Shown here one piece after another: positions 1 through 6,518 of a DNA stretch of 14,045 nt. The notes under the pieces are model-generated. The model was not told the DNA's origin, did not search any database, and saw only the letters and a list, made by a program, of their open reading frames with translations. The stretch comes from DATLSM01 sp049585815 (GTDB lineage: Bacteria; Actinomycetota; Thermoleophilia; Solirubrobacterales; 70-9), in assembly GCA_049585815.1 (NCBI GenBank), contig JBAVAR010000136.1, positions 1-14,045 on the forward strand, given 5' to 3'. A program made the translations under genes and the position numbers. Position 1 is the stretch's first letter, and every line of letters starts with the position of its first letter.

Positions 1-70
1 GCCCGGTGTCGTAGATGGCCTCGGCCTCGGCGCGCTCCACGCCCCAGAGTTCGACGCGGTTGCGGGGAGC
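1..70 (-). other. possible gene fragment at window edge
   Basis: On the minus strand, positions 70 to 1 translate without a stop as a peptide beginning APRNRVELWGVERAEAEAIYDTG-like, and continue off the left edge. The frame is closed upstream by a TAA at about 80, with no good start codon between. The composition resembles the start of small BrnT-like or DUF4258-like toxin domains, but this is a weak impression from about 23 residues. It may be the N-terminal end of a short gene, a remnant, or chance. Confidence 0.2.
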
Positions 71-175
71 CCTTGGTTATGTCAACCGTGGCTGTGGCTC
101 AGGTGACGCCAGGGACTGAACGCTTACGATATGGGCTTCTGCTCCAGGGCAATTGCGTCGATCATGGTGGCGAGC

Positions 176-373
176 ATGAAGCGGCATCCTGAGCAGCACT
201 GCATGATCTGCCAGCGGCCCAACCCCGAGGGGAATCGAGGCACGCCACCGATGGACTGGGGTATCACCACCGACAAAGCGGGTGACGTTTACGGGGTGAT
301 TTGCCCTACCTGCATCACGGGTGAGATATTCGCGCTGGCTGGCGAAGACAACCGCGCTGAAGAGGCTGCGTAG
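176..373 (+). CDS. small protein with two CxxC pairs, possible zinc ribbon
   Basis: This is a 65-residue protein of unknown function. It has two cysteine pairs, C9-x-x-C12 and C43-x-x-C46, spaced about 30 residues apart, as in zinc ribbons that bind one metal ion. The rest is hydrophilic with an acidic, Ala-rich tail (EDNRAEEAA). I chose the ATG at 176 rather than the earlier in-frame ATG at 131: a GGTGG lies five bases upstream of 176, and the extra 15 residues look like untranslated leader. It has no recognisable operon partner. The gene downstream points the other way and the two 3' ends meet over a GC-rich hairpin. Such small ribbons occur as phage or plasmid accessory proteins and as putative nucleic-acid binders, so no function is claimed. 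Confidence 0.5.
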   Translation: MKRHPEQHCMICQRPNPEGNRGTPPMDWGITTDKAGDVYGVICPTCITGEIFALAGEDNRAEEAA

Positions 374-393
374 ATTCCGCCAGTGAAACGACA

Positions 394-422
394 CGCCCCC
401 CACCCGCGAAGAGCAGGGGGCG
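394..422. terminator. GC hairpin between convergent genes
   Basis: CGCCCCC (394-400) pairs with GGGGGCG (416-422) around a 15-base loop. It lies between the 3' end of the small CxxC gene and the 3' end of the minus-strand secreted protein, so it can serve both. There is no clear T-run. The minus-strand 3' flank, from GATTAGAAGC through this hairpin, is similar to the flank of the paralogous gene ending at 12369. Confidence 0.5.
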
Positions 423-448
423 GTCTCTCGCTTCTAATCGGCTCGGTT

Positions 449-1105
449 TTAGCTTTCGGCCCTGAATGTAATCCCCGCCAGCGAGGTCAATTCTTCGGAT
501 TTCTCATTCGTGAACACATCGCCTTCTAGGTTTGTCCCTTCGAGGGTGACGTTGGAGCCGATAACGACGATCTCATTCCCTTCTTCTCCGATCGTCGGAA
601 ATATTTGAAGCGTTCCGCTTGCCGGTCTGTCCCCCGCAGGAAGCTGGAAGATCAGTCCGGAAATTGGGTTTTCTCCTTTGCCCACTTCGGGCGTGCCCTG
701 AAGGTGAACGACACCGTCGTGGTCCTTGAAAAAGCCGACAGGAGCGAGTTGGACAGACACACCTTTGATGAATCCATTGCTGCTGCCGTCCAGGAATCCC
801 GGCTGGCCCGAGCCTCCGACCAAGTGCAGCGCTTCGGGTGGCGACAGGGCGTTGGCAGTCCCCGCGGTCGTAGCAGTGGTGGCCGAGGGCACCGTCCCCA
901 GTTTGGCCAGGTTGATCTGAGTGCCGGTGATCGTGCCGCTCTTGATTTTGGCCGCGGTGACCGCGCCCTTCTTGATCTGCTTGGTGCCGACCGAGTTCTT
1001 GCCGAGCTTGGTAGCCGCGAAGGCTGCGCCTCCACCGAGCACCAAGAACAGGGCCAGTGTCGCTACAACGTTTGCGTAGGTCAGCCTGCCTTTGATCCGT
1101 TTCAT
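449..1105 (-). CDS. secreted/anchored head-domain protein, paralogue A
   Basis: A 218-residue protein probably exported from the cell; function unknown. Residues 1-31 are a signal or anchor: a basic start (MKRIKGRL), a hydrophobic core with LALFLVLGGG, and AFAA as a possible cleavage site. Next comes a Lys/Thr/Ala-rich stalk (NSVGTKQIKKGAVTAAKIKSG, residues about 37-57) that is nearly identical in two other proteins of this window. Residues about 80-218 form a presumably beta-rich domain ending in ITFRAES. Unlike paralogue C it has no Gly-X-Y tract. The ATG at 1105 has a good ribosome site (GGAAGGGA). A frameshifted copy of its C-terminal domain lies immediately upstream in inverted orientation (1217-1554). 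I associate this N-terminal block with Thermoleophilia cell-surface proteins (recollection, not verified). Confidence 0.8.
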   Translation of the reverse strand: MKRIKGRLTYANVVATLALFLVLGGGAAFAATKLGKNSVGTKQIKKGAVTAAKIKSGTITGTQINLAKLGTVPSATTATTAGTANALSPPEALHLVGGSGQPGFLDGSSNGFIKGVSVQLAPVGFFKDHDGVVHLQGTPEVGKGENPISGLIFQLPAGDRPASGTLQIFPTIGEEGNEIVVIGSNVTLEGTNLEGDVFTNEKSEELTSLAGITFRAES

Positions 1106-1216
1106 GGGTCCCTTCCTTTGGAGTTTCGAACGAGGCGCGGGACCATATGGGCTCAGCGCCCAGCCATACGAGACAGCTGGACATTCGGGCCATTTAGGCG
1201 CTCAGAGAGACTGCGA

Positions 1217-1554
1217 GTGGGCCTGAATGGCCATTCCGGGACCAATCCCCCCGTCTGAGTTACGTTTCGGTCGGTTGGCTTCTACAAGGACCTCGATGGC
1301 ATCGTTCATCTTGAAGGCCTGGCTAATGTCGGACCGGAAGAAAAACCGATCAGCGGTCTGCTCTTCACCCTTCCCCAAGCTATCGCCCGGCCAGTGGAAT
1401 CGTTCTCACCTTTCCCAACGTTGAAGATGAAGGAACCATCGTTGTGTTTGGCTCAAACGTGACCTCCGAAGGCCACAACCTCGAAGACGACGTCTATGTC
1501 CAGGACGGAAGCACGGCCAGTCTGAATGAGATCACCTTCAGATCAGAAAGCTAA
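1217..1554 (+). pseudogene. decayed inverted copy of paralogue A C-terminal domain
   Basis: The plus strand encodes in pieces a homologue of the last ~110 residues of the minus-strand gene at 449-1105. In one frame it reads VGFYKDLDGIVHLEG, NVGPEEKPISGLLFTLP, matching VGFFKDHDGVVHLQG and GENPISGLIFQLP. An in-frame TGA (about 1255-1257) stands where the paralogue has Ser (VSVQLAPVGF against V*VTFRSVGF). Near 1398 one base is missing. The next frame then continues LTFPNVEDEGTIVVFGSNVT and ends NEITFRSES-stop at 1554, matching IVVIGSNVT and ITFRAES. The signal peptide and stalk are absent. One stop, one frameshift and no N-terminus make this a dead copy. It shows the family duplicates locally. 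Confidence 0.85.
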
Positions 1555-1755
1555 CTCCCAAAAAGGCGCTCCTCGCCCTCGTTTGGAGAGAGGCCGGCGC
1601 TGAGCGGGGTATGTGATCGTGCTCACGATCCCTTTTCACTCCCCGGGGATAGCGGCTGAGGTCTCACTCAATGCTGCGGTGGGTGTCGGATGGTTTTCGC
1701 TGGCCGAATGCGATTCCAGGCTCAAGCCAGCATCCGCACCTGGCTGTCGGGGTGC

Positions 1756-2760
1756 TCATCCGGACGTCTCATACCGGATTACCATCCCGTCGTGCACTTC
1801 GCGCACCCTCCCCTCGTTGACCAGCAAATCGGCGTGGCCAATAACCTCCGAGAGGGTGAGGAAGGCCTGCGTGACGGCCACGTTGCCCCAGATCGCCTGA
1901 GCCAATTCATAACCGGTGCGCGGCCGCTCGGCGATCAGCCGGTGGATCTTTTCCTTGCGCCGCTCGTGCTTGGCGAGGCGGTCGTCAATCAGCGCGACAT
2001 GATCTGTGATCGGCTCTCCGTGTCCGGAGAGGACGATCTCCGCCGGCATCTCCCGCGTTCGGCGCATGGACTCTATGTAGGTGACGAGCGCCTGGGTTCG
2101 CCGGTCGGAGCCGTCGAGCGGTCGGGTGATCAGGGGGTTTGAGGAAATGTGGGCGATCAGGTGATCGGCGGCGATCAGAATCCGCCGCTCCTCGTCCCAG
2201 AAGACGGTGTCCGAGGGGCTGTGACCGGGCCGGTGCAAAGCCGTCAGGGTGCGATCGCGGAACTCGATGTCCTCGCCGTCGGCCAGTGGCCGGCTCACCT
2301 GTGCGCGTGAGCCCCAACCGCGGAAGCTGCGCGAGACGCTCTGCAAGGCTCTGGCGACCTCCTCGGGGATACCGTTGCGCAGCATAAGCTCCACCGCGAA
2401 GGCGTCCTCGCGCTCGGCGTCCTCGTTGAAGTTGGCCAGTCGCTCGGCGGCGGCACCGATTGCCGCGACCTCGGCGCCGGAGTGCTGGGCGACGATCTCG
2501 ACCAGCCCCAGGTGATCGATGTGCTGGTGGGTGACGATCACCAACTCGAGGTCGTCGATCGAGAGGCCACGCTCGCCAAGTTGGGACTGCAGTTCATCGA
2601 GTGCCTTTCCTGAGTTGGGGCCGGTGTCGATCAGGGTCAGCGGTTTGTCCTCGAGCAGATAACAGTTGACCCGCCCAACCGCGAAGGGGGTCGGGATGCG
2701 GAGGCAGTGGATGCCCGCCAGGGCGGCCTGCTCGAGCGCCTGCTCGGGCGTCAGCGTCAC
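1756..2760 (-). CDS. MBL-fold metallo-hydrolase with C-terminal winged helix
   Basis: A 334-residue cytoplasmic hydrolase of the metallo-beta-lactamase superfamily. The metal-binding set is complete: H78-x-H80-x-D82-H83 (THQHIDHLG), H180 (RPGHS), D199 (AADH) and H247 (SGHGEP). Residues about 265-330 form a basic helical/winged-helix tail like that of the LACTB2 and glyoxalase-II-like subgroup. That subgroup includes thioesterases and nucleases, so the substrate cannot be named. The GTG start overlaps the TGA of the phosphomannomutase gene by four bases (GTGA at 2757-2760), indicating translational coupling and a shared transcript. It is the last gene of the HIT-mutase-hydrolase operon. I see no strong terminator in the 200 bases after it. 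Confidence 0.88.
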   Translation of the reverse strand: MTLTPEQALEQAALAGIHCLRIPTPFAVGRVNCYLLEDKPLTLIDTGPNSGKALDELQSQLGERGLSIDDLELVIVTHQHIDHLGLVEIVAQHSGAEVAAIGAAAERLANFNEDAEREDAFAVELMLRNGIPEEVARALQSVSRSFRGWGSRAQVSRPLADGEDIEFRDRTLTALHRPGHSPSDTVFWDEERRILIAADHLIAHISSNPLITRPLDGSDRRTQALVTYIESMRRTREMPAEIVLSGHGEPITDHVALIDDRLAKHERRKEKIHRLIAERPRTGYELAQAIWGNVAVTQAFLTLSEVIGHADLLVNEGRVREVHDGMVIRYETSG

Positions 2761-4139
2761 GCCCTGATCAGCCCCAGCACCTGATCACGCTTGGCTTCCA
2801 TGTCCTCGTGCGAGACGAGGGACTCGAGGTTGAGCCGCAACAGCGGCTCGGTGTTGGAAGGGCGGAGGTTGAAGTGCCACTGGGGATAGTCGATGGAGAT
2901 TCCGTCCAGTCGCGTGATCTTCCCATCGCGGTAGCGCTCGGCAATTTCCTCCATCTTCGCCGCCTGGTCATCGACCTCTGTGTTGATCTCGCCGGAGATG
3001 AAGTAGTAGGTGCGAAACTCCTCCATCAGCGCCGAGAGGCTTCGCCCATCGACCGAAAGTAACTCCAGCATCAGCAGCGCCGGGATCGTGCCCGAGTCTG
3101 CGCACCAGAAGTTGCGGAAGTAGTAGTGGCCTGAGACCTCTCCGCCGAAGACGGCACCCTCCTCACGCATTCGCGACTTAAAGAAGGCGTGCCCAACACG
3201 GGAGAGGGCCGAGCGGCCGCCCTCTGCGGCGACCAGGTCTGGCACGGCCCGGCTGGAGCGCGGGTCATAGAGGATCGTCGCGCCGGGGTTCCTTGCCAGC
3301 GCAGCCCGGGCGAGCAGGGCGCAGACGAAGTCGCCGTCGCAGAACTCGCCAGTCCCGTCGATGAAAAAGCAGCGATCGGCGTCGCCGTCCCAGGCGATGC
3401 CCAGGTCCGCGCTGCTCGTGCGCACTCGCTCTTCGATCAGCCTCCTGTTCCCCTCCAACAGGGGGTTGGGTTCGTGGTCGGGAAACTCGCCGTTGGGCTC
3501 GAAGTACATTTCCTCGAGATCGAGTCCAAGCCGGCGCAGTATGGGCCCCACCATCGGCCCCGACATCCCGTTGCCTCCGTCGACGACGACGCGCATCGGC
3601 CGAACGGCCTGCGGGTCGATGAATGTCAGGGCCTGCTCGCGATACTCCTCCCAGATGTCGACCTCCTCGAGTGAGCCGCCGCCGGGGGCCGCTCCGAGGC
3701 CGGCCTCGATCTCGTGCCGCACGTCGCCGATCCCGGCATCGCCGGAGAGCGCCAGCGCCCCCTCGCGGATCAGCTTCACCCCGGTGTAATCCTTGGGATT
3801 GTGGGAGGCGGTCACCATCGCTCCCCCGTCGAGGTCGCGAGAGCCGACCAGGTGATAGAGCATCTCGGTGGCGACCATGCCGGCGTCGAGCACCGTGGCC
3901 CCCTCGAAGATCATTCCGTCGCGCAGCTCGGCGGCCATCGCCGGCGCCGTCAGGCGCATATCGCGCCCGAGACCGATTCGCAGTTCATCCGGGCGCTTGT
4001 CTCGCAACCTCGCAAGGACCCGAGCGAAGGCGCGCCCGATCGCCTGTGCGGTCCCCTCGTCCATCTCTGAGCCGTAGAGGCCGCGGATGTCGTAGGCCTT
4101 GAATATCTCCGGCGGCGCGAGGATCGGTTGCTCGCTCAA
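2757..4139 (-). CDS. manB: phosphomannomutase/phosphoglucomutase
   Basis: A 460-residue enzyme of the alpha-D-phosphohexomutase family, interconverting hexose-6-phosphate and hexose-1-phosphate (mannose and/or glucose) in the cytoplasm. All four signature loops are present: phosphoserine loop TASHNPKDYTG with S112; metal loop DGDADRCFF with D251, D253 and D255; sugar-specificity loop GGEVSGHYYF (332-341); and phosphate-binding loop RPSNTEPLLRL (426-436). The length fits the family. I chose the TTG at 4139, whose TTGA overlaps the stop of the HIT gene. It gives MSEQPILAPPEIFKAYDIRG, placing the conserved FKAYDIRG motif at the usual distance. Upstream in-frame sequence belongs to the HIT gene. 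The product could feed the nucleotidyltransferase gene at 6519. PMM and PGM activity cannot be told apart from sequence, so the symbol is approximate. Confidence 0.93.
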   Translation of the reverse strand: MSEQPILAPPEIFKAYDIRGLYGSEMDEGTAQAIGRAFARVLARLRDKRPDELRIGLGRDMRLTAPAMAAELRDGMIFEGATVLDAGMVATEMLYHLVGSRDLDGGAMVTASHNPKDYTGVKLIREGALALSGDAGIGDVRHEIEAGLGAAPGGGSLEEVDIWEEYREQALTFIDPQAVRPMRVVVDGGNGMSGPMVGPILRRLGLDLEEMYFEPNGEFPDHEPNPLLEGNRRLIEERVRTSSADLGIAWDGDADRCFFIDGTGEFCDGDFVCALLARAALARNPGATILYDPRSSRAVPDLVAAEGGRSALSRVGHAFFKSRMREEGAVFGGEVSGHYYFRNFWCADSGTIPALLMLELLSVDGRSLSALMEEFRTYYFISGEINTEVDDQAAKMEEIAERYRDGKITRLDGISIDYPQWHFNLRPSNTEPLLRLNLESLVSHEDMEAKRDQVLGLIRA

Positions 4140-4624
4140 AACGCTCCTCTCAGCGCCTCGAAGCTCTGCTCGAGCGTCTGCGGCATCACTTTGGTGTCGG
4201 CGATCACGGGCATGAAGTTGGTGTCCCCACCCCAACGAGGCACGATATGGAGGTGGATGTGATGCTCGACTCCGGCACCGGCTACGCGGCCCTGGTTGAA
4301 GCCGACGTTGTAGCCCTGGGGGTCATATACCTCCTCAAGCCGGTGCATCGCCCGTTGGGCCAGCCCCATCATCTCCCTCACGGTCTCCTCCGGCAACTCC
4401 TGCAGTCGTCCGATATGCCCGAAGGGGGCCACCATGAGATGCCCGTTGGTGTACGGGAAGAGGTTGAGGATCACGAAGCAGCGCTCGCCGCGGTGGACGA
4501 TCAGATTCAAAGCGTCATCTGCCGCCGCCGGCTTGGCGCAGAAGATGCACTCCTCCTCTATGTCCTTCGACCCGTCCTTCACGTAGGCGAGGCGCCACGG
4601 CGCCCAGATTCGATAGTTGGCCAC
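4136..4624 (-). CDS. HIT-family nucleotide hydrolase/phosphorylase
   Basis: A 162-residue histidine-triad protein. The triad is H122-I-H124-L-H126 in VEHHIHLHIVPRW, with the middle His expected as the nucleophile. The N-terminal CIFC pair (C26, C29) and PYTNGHLMVAP core are typical of bacterial HIT proteins acting on nucleotide-linked phosphates. The MANYRIWAPWRLAYV start resembles actinobacterial diadenosine-tetraphosphate phosphorylase-like proteins (recollection), so Ap4A turnover is a reasonable guess but unproven. It starts with GTG at 4624 and heads the operon with the mutase and MBL hydrolase, overlapping the mutase start. A TAGGAT element ends nine bases before the GTG, with no obvious ribosome site, suggesting a leaderless message. 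Confidence 0.9.
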   Translation of the reverse strand: MANYRIWAPWRLAYVKDGSKDIEEECIFCAKPAAADDALNLIVHRGERCFVILNLFPYTNGHLMVAPFGHIGRLQELPEETVREMMGLAQRAMHRLEEVYDPQGYNVGFNQGRVAGAGVEHHIHLHIVPRWGGDTNFMPVIADTKVMPQTLEQSFEALRGAF

Positions 4625-4633
4625 TGGCAGCGC

Positions 4634-4639
4634 ATCCTA
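4634..4639 (-). promoter_or_regulatory. candidate -10 box for the HIT operon
   Basis: On the minus strand TAGGAT fits the actinobacterial TAnnnT -10 pattern. Only nine bases separate it from the GTG at 4624, so transcription would begin at or within a few bases of the start codon. No convincing -35 hexamer is seen at 16-18 bases. Confidence 0.3.
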
Positions 4640-4725
4640 GATAAAGACCACGCCGCCCCGGACGCGAGCAAGAAGGCTGCCCCCGGGAGAGGCGTGCCTG
4701 GTAGGCTCTTGCTGAACATAAGCGC

Positions 4726-4836
4726 CACATCTAGAGGGGTGGAGGGACTGGCCCAGTGAAGCCCCGGCAACCACCTTGAACCCACCGGTTCGAGGGGAGG
4801 TGCCAACTCCAGCAGGTCGATGACCTGGAAGATGTG
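4726..4836 (+). ncRNA. SAM-I (S-box) riboswitch aptamer
   Basis: A near-consensus SAM-I aptamer lies in the leader of the plus-strand operon starting at 4909. The closing helix P1 is CACATCT (4726-4732) with AGATGTG (4830-4836), perfectly paired. Inside are the kink-turn strand AGAGGGGTGGAGGGACTGGCC (from 4733), then CAGTGAAGCCCCGGCAACC (4754-4772), the P3 arm, and the conserved GGTGCCAACTCCAGCAGG (4799-4816). Binding of S-adenosylmethionine stabilises P1. Genes under this element are almost always for methionine, cysteine or SAM supply, which bears on what the downstream threonine-synthase-like enzyme makes. Confidence 0.96.
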
Positions 4837-4883
4837 GGGAAAGTCCGATCGGACCTCTGCCCCACACCAGGCGGAGGTTTTTT
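4833..4883 (+). terminator. riboswitch expression platform: terminator/antiterminator
   Basis: CCTCTGCC (4854-4861) pairs with GGCGGAGG (4870-4877), with one G-U pair, and is followed by six T (4878-4883): an intrinsic terminator. The alternative is TGTGGGG (4833-4839) pairing with CCCCACA (4860-4866). This antiterminator takes bases from the 3' half of P1 and from the terminator stem and loop. With SAM, P1 holds TGTG and the terminator forms; without SAM, the antiterminator forms and the operon is read. A small palindrome GTCCGATCGGAC (4843-4854) sits between the two strands. Confidence 0.93.
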
Positions 4884-4908
4884 CGTTGGAGACGGAAAGC
4901 GAGATCGG

Positions 4909-6141
4909 ATGTCACTGCAAGGCTTGAAATGCAAGGAGTGCGGAGCCCTCTACGAGCTGGACGCCCGCTACTTCTGTGAGAACTGTTTCGGGCCGCTGGA
5001 GGTGGCCTATGACCACTCCTCACTCGACCCATTCGAGGCTCGGCGTCGTATTCAGGCCGGATCGCAGGGAATTTGGCGCTATGCCGACTTCCTTCCCTTC
5101 CAGGGCCGTCCAGGCGATCCGCTGGAGCCCGGCCTGACGCCGCTGCTGCGCGCCGATCGGTTGGCCCAGCGTCTTGGTCTTGACGCGGAGCTGTGGATTA
5201 AGAACGATGCTGCCAATCCCACCCACTCATTCAAGGACCGGGTCGTCGCCGTCGCCGTCGCCAAGGCGCGGGAGCTGGGCTTTGGAACCGTCGCCTGTGC
5301 GTCGACCGGCAACCTCGCAAACGCGGTTGCAGCCCATGCCGCCGCCGCCGGCCTCGAGTCCTATGTCTTCGTCCCGGCCAATCTGGAGGAGCAGAAGTTG
5401 CTCGCCACCGGTGTCTATGGCACCAACCTGGTCGGGGTTCGCGGCAATTACGACGACGTAAACCGACTCTGCACCCAACTTGCCGAAGGCCGTCCCTGGG
5501 CGTTCGTCAACGTCAACCTGCGGCCCTATTACGCGGAGGGCTCAAAGACCCTAGCCTACGAGACGGTGGAGCAGCTCGGTTGGGAGCTACCGGACCGGGT
5601 TGTCTGCCCGATCGCCTCCGGGTCACTTTTCACCAAGCTGGGTCGCGGATTCGGGGAATGGCTCGACCTGGGCCTGGTCGCCGGTCGCCAGCCGACCTTC
5701 AACGGCGCCCAGGCACAGGGGTGCAGCCCGGTGGCCACCGCCTTCTCTGAAGGCTGGGAGGTGTGCAAGCCGCAGCGCCCAGACACGATCGCCAAAAGCC
5801 TTGCGATCGGTGATCCGGCCGACGGGCCCTACGCCGTGGAGCAGGCTCGCAAAACCGGCGGCGCCATCGATGCGGTGAGCGATGAGGAGATCCGCGAAGG
5901 CATCCGCTTGCTAGCAGAGACGACCGGGATCTTCACCGAGACCGCGGGCGGGGTCACGGTCGGGGTGCTCCGCAAGCTCGCCGAACGGGGCGACATCGGT
6001 GCCGGCGAGAGGGTTGTGGTCTACATCACCGGCGAGGGACTAAAGACCCTCGACGCCACCCGCGATAGTTTCCGGATGCATGAGATCGACCCCGATCTCG
6101 CCAGTTTCGAGTCCGAGTTCCGCCAGGAGGTATCAGTCTGA
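4909..6141 (+). CDS. threonine-synthase-like PLP enzyme under SAM riboswitch
   Basis: A 410-residue fold-type II PLP enzyme that annotation would call threonine synthase. It has an N-terminal zinc ribbon (C8-x-x-C11, C23-x-x-C26), then the PLP-lysine motif NPTHSFKDR with K109, then the phosphate/PLP-binding ASTGN loop and a serine/glycine loop (PIASGSLFTKLGRG). Two details differ from my memory of canonical threonine synthases: PTHSFKD instead of PTGSFKD, and ASGSLFTK where GNAGN-type sequence is usual. It sits directly behind a SAM-I riboswitch and its TGA overlaps the ATG of a MoaD/ThiS-like sulfur carrier. The context therefore suggests a role in homocysteine/methionine formation, perhaps from O-phosphohomoserine, rather than (or besides) threonine synthesis. 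I chose the ATG at 4909: an in-frame ATG at 4834 would lie inside the riboswitch and its translation through the terminator is implausible. Confidence 0.9.
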   Translation: MSLQGLKCKECGALYELDARYFCENCFGPLEVAYDHSSLDPFEARRRIQAGSQGIWRYADFLPFQGRPGDPLEPGLTPLLRADRLAQRLGLDAELWIKNDAANPTHSFKDRVVAVAVAKARELGFGTVACASTGNLANAVAAHAAAAGLESYVFVPANLEEQKLLATGVYGTNLVGVRGNYDDVNRLCTQLAEGRPWAFVNVNLRPYYAEGSKTLAYETVEQLGWELPDRVVCPIASGSLFTKLGRGFGEWLDLGLVAGRQPTFNGAQAQGCSPVATAFSEGWEVCKPQRPDTIAKSLAIGDPADGPYAVEQARKTGGAIDAVSDEEIREGIRLLAETTGIFTETAGGVTVGVLRKLAERGDIGAGERVVVYITGEGLKTLDATRDSFRMHEIDPDLASFESEFRQEVSV

Positions 6142-6413
6142 TGGCAGTCACCGTGAAGATCCCCACCCAGTTGCGCGCTGCGACCGGCGGGGAGGCAGAG
6201 GTCCAGGTGTCCGGTTCCACCGTCGGCGAGGCGCTCGACGCGGTTTTCGACGCGCACGTGGAGCTGCGTAGTCGAATCACCCAGGACGGCGATCTGCGCC
6301 GCTTCGTCAACGTCTATGTCTGCGGTGAGGACATCCGCTTCCAGCAGGGCCTTGAGACCGCGCTCAATGAGGGCGACGAAGTCACGATCCTCCCCGCCGT
6401 AGCCGGGGGTTGA
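6141..6413 (+). CDS. MoaD/ThiS-family sulfur carrier protein
   Basis: A 90-residue beta-grasp protein. The pattern is right for a sulfur carrier: N-terminal strand VTVKIPTQLR, a helix with STVGEALDAVF, the VNVYVCGEDIRF segment, GDEVTILPAVAGG, and an exposed C-terminal Gly89-Gly90. In this family the terminal Gly is adenylylated by an E1-like enzyme and turned into a thiocarboxylate, which donates sulfide. It is already mature (nothing follows GG), unlike carriers needing C-terminal trimming. The ATG overlaps the stop of the PLP-enzyme gene by one base, and AGGAGG at 6125-6130 is its ribosome site. Molybdopterin or thiamine use is possible, but no moa or thi gene is near. The closest precedents are CysO (with the PLP enzyme CysM, cysteine) and HcyS (homocysteine). 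Confidence 0.9.
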   Translation: MAVTVKIPTQLRAATGGEAEVQVSGSTVGEALDAVFDAHVELRSRITQDGDLRRFVNVYVCGEDIRFQQGLETALNEGDEVTILPAVAGG

Positions 6414-6518
6414 ACGTGGCTGTGGTAGGCGGTATCTCGGCGTCTGCCTTCGCCCCTCCGCTGGGCTCCCGATGCTCGCCACCCTGAGCCACCCGCCCAC
6501 CGTCGCGCCAAGATCCGG

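Noticed and set aside
1690..2142. Long plus-strand frame (150 codons) across the MBL hydrolase gene
   Set aside because: It lies antisense to a gene with a complete metal-binding set; the frame is open only because of GC bias.
4834..4908. Upstream ATG extending the threonine-synthase-like protein by 25 residues
   Set aside because: It would place coding sequence inside the riboswitch terminator/antiterminator; the ATG at 4909 gives the normal zinc-ribbon start.
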